Below, in pieces: positions 9,188-15,987 of a stretch of DNA of 44,002 nt. Source of the DNA: Shimia litoralis (GTDB lineage Bacteria; Pseudomonadota; Alphaproteobacteria; Rhodobacterales; Rhodobacteraceae); the NCBI RefSeq assembly GCF_005518135.1, contig NZ_SULI01000025.1:1-44002 (forward strand). Direction: 5' to 3'. How positions within the stretch are numbered: position 1 is the stretch's first letter; the number at the start of each line of letters is the position of its first letter. Made by a program: the position numbers and the translations under genes. The notes below the pieces were generated by a model, which was given only the letters and a program-made list of their open reading frames with translations, searched no databases and was not told the DNA's origin.

Positions 9188-9243
9188 CCCGCCCGTCCCG
9201 TAATGAGGCGGGGCCAAGTCGCCGCTACCTTGTCAAAACGGGC
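9188..9243 (+). promoter_or_regulatory. structured 5' leader of yhhQ, possible H-type pseudoknot
   Basis: In the 88 bases before yhhQ, CCCGCC (9188-9193) pairs perfectly with GGCGGG (9207-9212), and CCCG in that loop (9197-9200) can pair with CGGG (9239-9242) beside the start codon at 9252. An alternative six-base pairing of GCCCGT (9191-9196) with ACGGGC (9238-9243) would exclude the first stem. The layout resembles a small ligand-controlled pseudoknot, and queuosine-precursor transporters are commonly controlled by preQ1 riboswitches, but I do not see the preQ1-I, -II or -III consensus. No experimental support; GC-rich pairing can arise by chance. Confidence 0.35.
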
Positions 9244-9251
9244 ATAAAAAC

Positions 9252-9875
9252 ATGAAAACGATCCATCTTCCCGGCATTCTTGCCATGGCCGCCATTGTCG
9301 TGGCCTCAAACATCTTGGTGCAATTCCTCTTCGGCCAGTGGCTGACTTGGGGTGCTTTTACCTATCCTTTGGCCTTTTTGGTGACCGACGTGATGAACCG
9401 CGTGTACGGTGTGACCGCAGCACGGCGTGTCGTCGTTGTCGGCTTTGTGGTTGGGGTCATTTGTTCTGTCATCGGGACACAGATCATGGGCGAATATGGC
9501 CCACTGGTCACGTATCGCATCGCGCTTGGCTCGGGTCTTGCGTTCCTCAGTGCACAGTTGCTTGATGTATCCATCTTTAATCGTTTGCGCGCAGGTGCTT
9601 GGTGGCGTGCGCCTTTGGCCTCTACGCTTATCGGGTCATCGGTCGATACGGCGATCTTCTTCACCATCGCGTTCTCTGGCGCCCTCAGCTTTATTGAACC
9701 AGCCAACGACGTCAGTTGGGCGGGTGAAGTGTTGCCGCTACTGGGACTGGGCCCGATGGTTCCACTTTGGGTATCGCTGGGTTTTGCCGATTGGATGGTC
9801 AAGCTGTCCCTAGCATTGCTGGCTCTTGTGCCGTTCCGCATCATCGTGGGGTTTTTGACCGCCCGCACCACATGA
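9252..9875 (+). CDS. yhhQ: queuosine precursor transporter (YhhQ/VUT family)
   Basis: A 207-residue inner-membrane protein with about six hydrophobic segments, matching the YhhQ family (PF02592, vitamin uptake transporter). Family marks include WGAFTYPLAFLVTDVMNRVYG near residue 35, GSGLAFLSAQLLDVSIFNRLR and GSSVDTAIFFTIAFSG. E. coli YhhQ imports queuosine precursors (preQ0/preQ1) for tRNA modification. It is preceded by a structured leader and followed by the SRP RNA gene. It does not sit with other queuosine genes here. Confidence 0.9.
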   Translation: MKTIHLPGILAMAAIVVASNILVQFLFGQWLTWGAFTYPLAFLVTDVMNRVYGVTAARRVVVVGFVVGVICSVIGTQIMGEYGPLVTYRIALGSGLAFLSAQLLDVSIFNRLRAGAWWRAPLASTLIGSSVDTAIFFTIAFSGALSFIEPANDVSWAGEVLPLLGLGPMVPLWVSLGFADWMVKLSLALLALVPFRIIVGFLTARTT

Positions 9876-9886
9876 TTTTGTTTGAC

Positions 9887-9895
9887 TTATCCACA
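9887..9895 (+). promoter_or_regulatory. perfect DnaA-box consensus upstream of the SRP RNA gene
   Basis: TTATCCACA, the strong DnaA-box consensus, lies 12 bases after the yhhQ stop codon and 36 bases before the SRP RNA. A single box is not an origin; a transcriptional role of DnaA is possible, but chance occurrence cannot be excluded. Confidence 0.3.
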
Positions 9896-9931
9896 GGCTG
9901 TGGCAACCTGAGGATAGCGAAGCAATTGAAA

Positions 9932-10056
9932 GGAGGTGCCCATTGTCTAGAGAAACCATGGAGATCAGTGTCGGAACAGTTCGGAAGGAAAGCAGCTGAG
10001 GCAGCCCTTGGCTGATACAAAATCCGAATTGGTGCAGACCTAACCGGTGCACCTCC
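9932..10056 (+). ncRNA. ffs: probable signal recognition particle RNA (4.5S, small type)
   Basis: A non-coding stretch that folds as one long hairpin. GGAGGTGC (9932-9939) pairs perfectly with GCACCTCC (10049-10056), ATCAG (9964-9968) pairs with CTGAT (10012-10016), and the apical part carries CGGAAGGAAAGCAG (9982-9995), very close to the SRP domain IV signature GGAAGGAAGCAG that binds Ffh. One extra A in the GGAAAGCAG stretch departs from the usual signature, and at about 125 nt it is somewhat longer than E. coli 4.5S RNA. An intrinsic terminator follows 10 bases later. The ends are inferred from the terminal stem. I considered 6S RNA but the apical signature favours SRP RNA. Confidence 0.72.
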
Positions 10057-10066
10057 AATAATCTCG

Positions 10067-10099
10067 AAGGGCCGTTTCCACGCAGGAGCGGCCCTTTTT
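10067..10099 (+). terminator. intrinsic terminator after the SRP RNA
   Basis: AAGGGCCG (10067-10074) pairs perfectly with CGGCCCTT (10089-10096) around a 14-base loop and runs into TTTTT (10095-10099). It is a textbook rho-independent terminator ending the small RNA transcript. Confidence 0.85.
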
Positions 10100-10243
10100 C
10101 GTGAGAAATAGCCATGTCAGTGGTATGGTCCTGTTTAAATTCAGGTAGATGGTGTTTCTATTTGCTTGAACAGACAAGGATTTCGGCATTCCATCATTGC
10201 CAAATACCGCTCAAAGACAAAGACGCAGGAACGATCGAACACG

Positions 10244-10666
10244 ATGTTGGTGATAAATGAACAAATCAGCCTGCAGGATTGGGAGCTGACAGAACAATTC
10301 ATGCGGGCTTCGGGGCCCGGTGGGCAAAATGTGAATAAGGTGTCGAGTGCCGTTGAGCTTCGATTTGAGGCGGAGCGCTCTCCAGCCCTGAGTAGCGCTG
10401 TAAAGTCGCGACTGAGGCGATTGTCGGGTCGACGGTGGACCAAAGACGGGGCTGTCGTCCTGCAATGTGACGAAACACGATCCCAAGCCCGGAATCGCGA
10501 AATCGTCAGAGAGCGTTTGGTCGAGTTGATCCGCAAATCACTTGTGGCGCCCAAGCGACGGATCAAAACCAAACCGACGTTGGGATCGCAACGCAGGCGT
10601 TTGCAAGCCAAGAAAGAGCGTGGCGAAGTCAAAGCCAATCGCGGACGTGTGAGCGGCGATGATTAA
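10244..10666 (+). CDS. arfB: alternative ribosome-rescue peptidyl-tRNA hydrolase ArfB
   Basis: A 140-residue class I release-factor homologue lacking the codon-recognition domain. The GGQ motif sits at 26-28 in RASGPGGQNVNKVSSAVELRF, where it triggers peptidyl-tRNA hydrolysis on stalled ribosomes. The C-terminal tail is rich in Lys and Arg (about 110-135: RRIKTKP..QRRRLQAKKERGEVK), as expected for insertion into the empty mRNA channel. The frame is open further upstream to 10166, but the family N-terminus MLVINEQISL sets the start at the ATG at 10244. This matches the usual length of about 140 residues. Confidence 0.93.
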   Translation: MLVINEQISLQDWELTEQFMRASGPGGQNVNKVSSAVELRFEAERSPALSSAVKSRLRRLSGRRWTKDGAVVLQCDETRSQARNREIVRERLVELIRKSLVAPKRRIKTKPTLGSQRRRLQAKKERGEVKANRGRVSGDD

Positions 10667-10703
10667 GGCGGAATAGGGTTTTACGTCACCTGAATTGGCG
10701 AAG

Positions 10704-11696
10704 ATGATGTTGCAAGGGAGAATACAGCGATTGCAAACACAGCCGGAAAACAAGAAAAAGTTCATTTTTGTGGTACTGCCCCAGTATTCGGCCATGACAT
10801 TTGCCATGGCGATGGAGACGCTGAGACTTGCAAATCGAATGAGCGCAGGAACCCCGTTTGAATGGGTTGTGTGTTCGGAAAATGGGGAGCCGGTTTCAGA
10901 TTCTCTTGGGGCTCAGGTGCCAATCGATCAAGGTCTTGAGAGTTGTGGACGGGATGATACCGTTATCGTCTGCTCAGGGGCAAACGTGCGAAACAATTGC
11001 ACACCTGCTTTGCTTGCTTGGATTCGGCGTGCCGCCCGGCAAGGGGCGGCCATTGGCGGGCTTCATACTGGCGCTTGGGTGATGGCCCAAGCGGGTTTGA
11101 TGGATGGGCTTCCGGTGACCATTCATTGGGAAAATCGAAATAGCTTTGCGGAAGAATTCCCTGACGTGGAATTGTCCGAATACACATATTGCGTTCAGAA
11201 CAGACGGTATTCGACCGCAGGTGGCACGGCTGTGATCGACCTGATGCTGCATTTGATTTCCGAGCACGGCTCGGCAGAGGTTGCAAATCTGGTCGCGGAT
11301 CAGTTGATGTATACCAATATCCGCGTATTGCAGCATTCTGCACGGGTGCAGGTGGCCGAGCGGATTGGGATGCGTCACCCTAAACTCTCTGAGATTCTTG
11401 CCTTGATGGAGACAAATCTGGAAGAGCCGATACGTCCTGCGGATTTGGCCAAGACGGTGAATATCTCTACACGCCAATTGGAAAGGTTGTTTCGCAGATA
11501 CCTAAGCGCGACCCCCAAGAAATATTACCTGGATATGCGTTTGCAGCGCGCCCAGCACTTGCTGTTGCAAACCAACATGTCAGTCACAAACGTTTCGGTG
11601 GCGTGTGGATTCAACGCGTCATCGCATTTCTCACGATTGTTTCGTCAGAGATATGGCATGTCTCCGCATCGATTGCGCGGAGAGTCAGAGATTTAG
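10704..11696 (+). CDS. GlxA family transcriptional regulator (DJ-1/PfpI plus AraC-type HTH)
   Basis: A 330-residue regulator. The N-terminal half is a DJ-1/PfpI-like domain (about 12-190; FIFVVLPQYSAMTFAMAMETLRLAN) and the C-terminal 100 residues are an AraC/XylS double helix-turn-helix (ISTRQLERLFRRYLSATPKKYYLDMRL, VACGFNASSHFSRLFRQRYGMSP). Members such as GbdR, CdhR and ArgR of Pseudomonas sense quaternary amines or amino acids, but the ligand here is not evident. Start uncertain: a TTG at 10695 and ATGs at 10704 and 10707 are in frame, none with a clear ribosome-binding site. No obvious target genes lie next to it; it converges on the SDR gene, one base between the stops. Confidence 0.9.
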   Translation: MMLQGRIQRLQTQPENKKKFIFVVLPQYSAMTFAMAMETLRLANRMSAGTPFEWVVCSENGEPVSDSLGAQVPIDQGLESCGRDDTVIVCSGANVRNNCTPALLAWIRRAARQGAAIGGLHTGAWVMAQAGLMDGLPVTIHWENRNSFAEEFPDVELSEYTYCVQNRRYSTAGGTAVIDLMLHLISEHGSAEVANLVADQLMYTNIRVLQHSARVQVAERIGMRHPKLSEILALMETNLEEPIRPADLAKTVNISTRQLERLFRRYLSATPKKYYLDMRLQRAQHLLLQTNMSVTNVSVACGFNASSHFSRLFRQRYGMSPHRLRGESEI

Positions 11697-11697
11697 C

Positions 11698-12561
11698 CTA
11701 ATCGGCATTGGCGCGCTCATCCTCAAGCATTGCGCGCAGCGTGGCCTTGTAGGTTGGATGCATGAGTGTCACGCCAAGTTCGTCTTTGATCCGGTCGTTG
11801 CGCACACATTTACTATCTGAATAAAAGCTGCGCGCCATCGGGCTCATGTCGGCATCTTCAAACGCAACGGCGGGCGGAGGCGCCATTCCCAGCAGATTTG
11901 CTGCATATTCGATCACGTCTTGGGGGGGCGCGGGGTCATCGTCGCACACATTATACACCCGCCCCGGATTTGGTTTGGCAATGGATGCGGCCAGAACTTG
12001 GGCGATGTCATCCACATGAGTTCGGCTGAACACTTGGTTCTTCTTGATCACGCGTTGTGCCACGCCTTTGCGCAGCTTTTCAAACGGGCCACGCCCCGGA
12101 CCATAGATGCCGGCCAAGCGAAACACATGTACAGGTAAGCCCTCTATGTTCAACCACTCCTGTTCGGCCTGAACGCGGCGCTGGCCTCTGATCGTGGCGG
12201 GGTTGAGTTCTGCGGTTTCGTCGACCCATCCACCGTTGTGATCCCCATACACGCCAGTTGTAGAAAGATACCCGACCCATGCAAGATGCGGTGCCGCTGC
12301 GACAATGGCCGCTTTGCCAATGCGTAAGACTGGATCGCCTTCTGCATCTGGTGCAACAGATGTCAGCACATGTGTAACATCCTGCAAGGCTGTCTCAAGG
12401 TTGCAGGGCCACAATAATGGGGTGACGCCGTCCTCGCGCAGTTGGTCAAATTTTTCTGGTTTTCGGGTGGTTCCGATCACAGTCCAGCCTTGCGGGACCA
12501 GCAGGCGTGCCAATGCACGCGCTGAAAATCCATGACCCAAAGAAAGCAGTACTTTTTCCAT
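11698..12561 (-). CDS. SDR family NAD(P)-binding protein, YeeZ-like
   Basis: A 287-residue extended/atypical short-chain dehydrogenase. The N-terminal nucleotide-binding loop is GHGFSARALA (9-18), not the usual GxxGxxG, as is typical for the YeeZ-type SDR group. Later landmarks are the YLSTTGVYGD segment with the SDR Ser/Tyr region, HVFRLAGIYGPGRGPFEKLRKG and HVDDIAQVLAASI. A clean YxxxK catalytic pair is not evident, so it may bind but not oxidise a substrate. It is minus-strand, 95 bases downstream of the AEC permease gene. The function is unknown. Confidence 0.82.
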   Translation of the reverse strand: MEKVLLSLGHGFSARALARLLVPQGWTVIGTTRKPEKFDQLREDGVTPLLWPCNLETALQDVTHVLTSVAPDAEGDPVLRIGKAAIVAAAPHLAWVGYLSTTGVYGDHNGGWVDETAELNPATIRGQRRVQAEQEWLNIEGLPVHVFRLAGIYGPGRGPFEKLRKGVAQRVIKKNQVFSRTHVDDIAQVLAASIAKPNPGRVYNVCDDDPAPPQDVIEYAANLLGMAPPPAVAFEDADMSPMARSFYSDSKCVRNDRIKDELGVTLMHPTYKATLRAMLEDERANAD

Positions 12562-12656
12562 GTCGCCAAAATGCCAATCGCTTTAGCTAGTTGCAAGTGA
12601 AACCCTTGACGGTCCACGTAATTCTGCGGCCCCGAGACAAAACGAAAATGATTTGC

Positions 12657-13601
12657 TTAGGACAGGGTTAGCAATAGAGCCGTAAGTGTAAAAAAGGCGA
12701 GACTTGTTGTCATGAGCATTGCAATGGATGCCAAGCCCTCTAGCCCATGTTCTTGGGCCAGAACGGTATAAATTCCAAACATTGGCATAGCCGCTGACAG
12801 GATGACCGCAGTCGCCATGTCAGGTGCAGGGCTCGCCATGCCGATCAGCGGCAATAAGAAGACTGCCAAAGCCACCAACGCAGGATGTACCAACAACTTT
12901 GCAGCGGCGATTTGGGTTGCCAGAAATTGGTTGCCACGCAACGGCAGTCCGACGAGCGACCCGCCGATGACGATAAGTGATAGAGCCGAGGCAGAGGCCG
13001 CCAACATTTGGAATAGGCGTGTGGCGGGGTCAGGCATCGGAATTTGCAGAACTGACACGGCCAAACCAAGCAACAGGCCAATCACCATAGGGCGACGTAA
13101 CACGTTCATCAAAATTCCGGCAATCTGATGTACCACCGACTTGTGTGCGCCGTCGCGCGCCATGTCCATCAGAACAAGGCAGATCGGGATCAGAATAATG
13201 TTTTCGACCAGCATATTCAACGCAAGGATCACACCGGCCACGTCCGGAAAGATTAGCAGCATGACGGGAAAGCCAATGAAGCCGGAATTTGGACAAGTGC
13301 TGCCCAAGACTGCAATTGCCCGGCGGGGCTTGTCCGCCGCTGTGAATGAAAACCATGCAAAGGCCAGCGCGATCATGCTTACGCCGCCAGCCGCAAAGGC
13401 GAGGACATATCCAGGTTGAAACACCTCGGTGACATTGCGTGAGGCAACCGCATTAAAGAGCAACGCCGGTAATGCGATATTCATGACGTATTTGCCCAGT
13501 GTTCGCATGTCTGCGGCGCTGAACCAGTTTTGCCGTACAACTAGATAGCCAAGGGCGATGGCGGCATAGATCGGAAATGTGATCCCGAGAATGGCTGTCA
13601 T
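12657..13601 (-). CDS. AEC family transporter (auxin efflux carrier-like)
   Basis: A 314-residue membrane protein with about ten hydrophobic segments in two halves, matching the AEC family (PF03547). The N-terminal GITFPIYAAIALGYLVVRQNWF and the CPNSGFIGFPVM segment are typical (the conserved N-x-G-F-x-G of TM4). Bacterial members such as MdcF are thought to move malonate or other carboxylates; the substrate here cannot be assigned. It starts three bases after the aroC stop on the same strand, so it is cotranscribed with aroC. Confidence 0.87.
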   Translation of the reverse strand: MTAILGITFPIYAAIALGYLVVRQNWFSAADMRTLGKYVMNIALPALLFNAVASRNVTEVFQPGYVLAFAAGGVSMIALAFAWFSFTAADKPRRAIAVLGSTCPNSGFIGFPVMLLIFPDVAGVILALNMLVENIILIPICLVLMDMARDGAHKSVVHQIAGILMNVLRRPMVIGLLLGLAVSVLQIPMPDPATRLFQMLAASASALSLIVIGGSLVGLPLRGNQFLATQIAAAKLLVHPALVALAVFLLPLIGMASPAPDMATAVILSAAMPMFGIYTVLAQEHGLEGLASIAMLMTTSLAFFTLTALLLTLS

Positions 13602-13604
13602 GTG

Positions 13605-14705
13605 CTAGCCAATTTTGCCACGATTTTCCCCGACTTGCCCGCGATGCAGCAACAAGTGGTCCAGTATGACACAGGCCATCATCGCTTCTCCGACGGGGAC
13701 TGCGCGAATGCCGACGCAGGGGTCGTGGCGGCCTTTGGTCACGACTTCGATCGGGGTGCCGTCTTTGCGAATAGATTTGCGTGGGCTCAGGATCGAAGAT
13801 GTTGGTTTGACCGCAAAGCGCACGACCACGTCTTGGCCGGTTGATATGCCACCCAAAATACCGCCGGCATGGTTCGAGCCGTATTCGGGGCCGTGTTCGC
13901 CCATGAATATTTCGTCGGCATTATCGGTGCCCGTCAGGCGCGCAGCAGCCATACCTTCGCCAATTTCGACGCCTTTAACTGCGTTGATCGACATCATTGC
14001 TGCTGCCAAATCTGTGTCGAGCTTTCCGTAAACTGGGGCACCAATGCCTGCAGGCACGTTTCGAGCAACAACTTCGACAATCCCGCCAACGGAATTGTGG
14101 CTTTTGCGGAGCGCTTGCAGATAGTTTTCCCACTCTTGCACAGCACCTGCATCGGGAATCCAAAAATCATTCTGATCGATGGCTTCCCAGTCAAAACGGG
14201 ATCTGTCGATCTCCATTTCACCCATTGCCGTCATATATCCGGTAATTTCGAGATTCGGCGCGATCGCTTTGATGGCTTCGCGTGCGATCCCACCGGCGGC
14301 AACGCGTGCCGCAGTTTCTCGTGCAGATGACCGCCCGCCGCCACGATAGTCGCGGATGCCGTATTTTTGCCAATAGGTGATGTCGGCATGGCCAGGGCGA
14401 AAAGTTTCGGAGATATCGCCATAATCCTTTGAGCGCTGATCGGTGTTCTCGATCATAAGCTGGATCGGCGTTCCCGTAGACTGACCCTCAAACACGCCTG
14501 ACAAAATTTTCACAGCGTCCGGTTCTTGCCGTTGGGTGGTATTTTTGTTTTGACCTGGGCGGCGCTTATCGAGCCAGTGTTGTAACATGTCCGGCGTGAT
14601 CGGTACGCCCGGAGGGCAGCCATCGACAGTCGCCCCAAGGGCGGGTCCGTGGCTTTCACCCCAAGTGGTGACGCGAAAGAGGTGTCCAAAGCTGTTCATC
14701 GACAT
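13605..14705 (-). CDS. aroC: chorismate synthase
   Basis: A 366-residue enzyme that makes chorismate from EPSP with reduced FMN, the last step of the shikimate pathway. Family signatures are all present: [20 protein letters not shown] near the N-terminus, RRPGQ, the [18 protein letters not shown] segment, and [17 protein letters not shown] near the C-terminus. The length is standard. A good ribosome-binding site (AAAGGAG) lies before the ATG. The AEC permease follows immediately downstream. Confidence 0.97.
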   Translation of the reverse strand: MSMNSFGHLFRVTTWGESHGPALGATVDGCPPGVPITPDMLQHWLDKRRPGQNKNTTQRQEPDAVKILSGVFEGQSTGTPIQLMIENTDQRSKDYGDISETFRPGHADITYWQKYGIRDYRGGGRSSARETAARVAAGGIAREAIKAIAPNLEITGYMTAMGEMEIDRSRFDWEAIDQNDFWIPDAGAVQEWENYLQALRKSHNSVGGIVEVVARNVPAGIGAPVYGKLDTDLAAAMMSINAVKGVEIGEGMAAARLTGTDNADEIFMGEHGPEYGSNHAGGILGGISTGQDVVVRFAVKPTSSILSPRKSIRKDGTPIEVVTKGRHDPCVGIRAVPVGEAMMACVILDHLLLHRGQVGENRGKIG

Positions 14706-14718
14706 GGGGGTGCTCCTT

Positions 14719-14727
14719 TGTGGATAA
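14719..14727 (-). promoter_or_regulatory. perfect DnaA-box consensus upstream of aroC
   Basis: On the minus strand this reads TTATCCACA, a perfect DnaA-box consensus, 14 bases upstream of the aroC start and just ahead of its ribosome-binding site. It is the second perfect box in an intergenic region of this window. A role is unproven. Confidence 0.3.
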
Positions 14728-14871
14728 GGGCATACCGAGCGTATCGCAATTTCTCAAGTGGTATTGCAGTGGCGCACGGGGGCTGGCATTCCATCCAGCT
14801 TGGAATACGCGTGCGTGTTCGACTTTCTGGGCCTTGTGATCTTGCAAAAGCCGCTCTAGGGTCGCGGCCAC

Positions 14872-14957
14872 CTCGGGGTGCCCAAACACGATGTGCGGGC
14901 TGAGATGCGCGATGCGAACCCGTTGAACCTGAACCGGTTAAGACCGGCGGAGGGAAG
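14872..14957 (+). promoter_or_regulatory. TPP riboswitch (THI element) controlling thiBPQ
   Basis: All conserved aptamer blocks occur in order: CTCGGGGTGCCC (P1/P2), GGGCTGAGAT (the pyrimidine-sensing CUGAGA), ACCCGTTGAACCTGAACCGG (P4/P5) and GGCGGAGGGAA (pyrophosphate-sensing). It lies 52 bases before the thiB start codon. The link between aptamer and gene has no T-run, and CTCC (14982-14985) can pair with the ribosome-binding site GGAG (15000-15003), so control of translation start is likely. CTCCGCC (14982-14988) is also the exact complement of aptamer GGCGGAG (14946-14952), giving a ligand-free alternative. Confidence 0.95.
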
Positions 14958-15009
14958 GTCCGTGGATATGATCCAGACTTGCTCCGCCCGTCGCATTTTG
15001 GAGGATACC

Positions 15010-15987
15010 ATGAAGTATCTCACGATTGCAGCGGGACTGTTTGCAGCCACCGCAGCGGTGGCGGAAACGCCCGTTCTCACTGTTTATACGTATGACAGTT
15101 TCGTATCTGACTGGGGCCCCGGCCCGAAAGTCAAAGCCGCCTTTGAAGAGACATGTGATTGCGAGCTCAAGTTCGTTGGCGCCGGAGATGGTGCCGCGCT
15201 CTTGGCGCGGATCAAGCTCGAGGGGGCCCGTTCTGATGCTGATATCGTTCTGGGTCTTGATACCAACCTGACGGAAGCTGCTAGGCAGACAGGATTGTTT
15301 GCGGACCACACGGTCTCGGCTGAATATGGGTTTCCGATTGGTTGGAACGATGCGCAGTTCGTGCCATATGACTGGGGCTTTTTTGCCTTTGTCAAAAATG
15401 TTGATTTAAGTGCCCCCACAAATTTCAAAGCGCTGGGGGACTCTGATCTCAAGATTGTGATTCAGGACCCCCGGTCTTCGACACCCGGTTTGGGTTTGTT
15501 GATGTGGGTCAAAGCCGCGTATGGCGACGAGGCCAAATCCGTTTGGGAAGGTTTGTCAGACAATATTGTGACTGTCACCAAAGGCTGGTCTGAGGCTTAT
15601 GGCATGTTCCTTGAAGGCGAAGCTGACATGGTGCTCAGCTATACCACGTCTCCTGCGTATCATCTGATTGCCGAAAGCGACGCCAGCAAAGATGCGGCGA
15701 AGTTCGAAGAAGGTCACTATATGCAGATCGAAGTTGCAGGAAAATTGGCCAATACCGACCAAGATGCGCTGGCCGATCAGTTTCTGAACTTTATGGTGTC
15801 GGATGCGTTTCAGTCGATTATTCCAACAACAAACTGGATGTATCCAGCAATCAAACCGGCCACTGGTTGGCCAAATGGGTTTGAGACACTGGTGATCCCG
15901 GACAAGGCACTGCTAATTTCTGCCGACAAAGTTGGCGGCTTGAGAGATGAGGCCTTGGCGGAATGGCTGGACGCCCTGTCACAATAA
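15010..15987 (+). CDS. thiB: thiamine ABC transporter, periplasmic substrate-binding protein
   Basis: A 325-residue periplasmic protein that binds thiamine, thiamine monophosphate and TPP and delivers them to ThiPQ. The N-terminal signal peptide ends at AVA/E (cleavage after residue 18). The mature N-terminus LTVYTYDSFVSDWGPGPKVK and the TNWMYPAI segment near the C-terminus are ThiB/TbpA marks. The frame is open upstream through the riboswitch, but GGAGGA four bases before the ATG at 15010 and the signal peptide set the start. Under TPP riboswitch control; thiP overlaps its end. Confidence 0.95.
   Translation: MKYLTIAAGLFAATAAVAETPVLTVYTYDSFVSDWGPGPKVKAAFEETCDCELKFVGAGDGAALLARIKLEGARSDADIVLGLDTNLTEAARQTGLFADHTVSAEYGFPIGWNDAQFVPYDWGFFAFVKNVDLSAPTNFKALGDSDLKIVIQDPRSSTPGLGLLMWVKAAYGDEAKSVWEGLSDNIVTVTKGWSEAYGMFLEGEADMVLSYTTSPAYHLIAESDASKDAAKFEEGHYMQIEVAGKLANTDQDALADQFLNFMVSDAFQSIIPTTNWMYPAIKPATGWPNGFETLVIPDKALLISADKVGGLRDEALAEWLDALSQ

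Noticed and set aside
9887-9895. Replication origin at the SRP RNA locus
   Set aside because: A single DnaA box with no AT-rich unwinding region or clustered boxes is not enough.
9882-9918. Sigma-70 promoter for the SRP RNA from TTGACT at 9882-9887
   Set aside because: No acceptable -10 box at 16-18 bases, and the distance to the RNA start at 9932 does not fit.
14656-14889. Minus-strand open frame of 77 codons in the aroC-thiB gap
   Set aside because: It has natural-looking residues but starts at GTG inside the TPP riboswitch on the opposite strand, runs into aroC, and has no ribosome-binding site or known motif. It could be a gene remnant, but I cannot support it.
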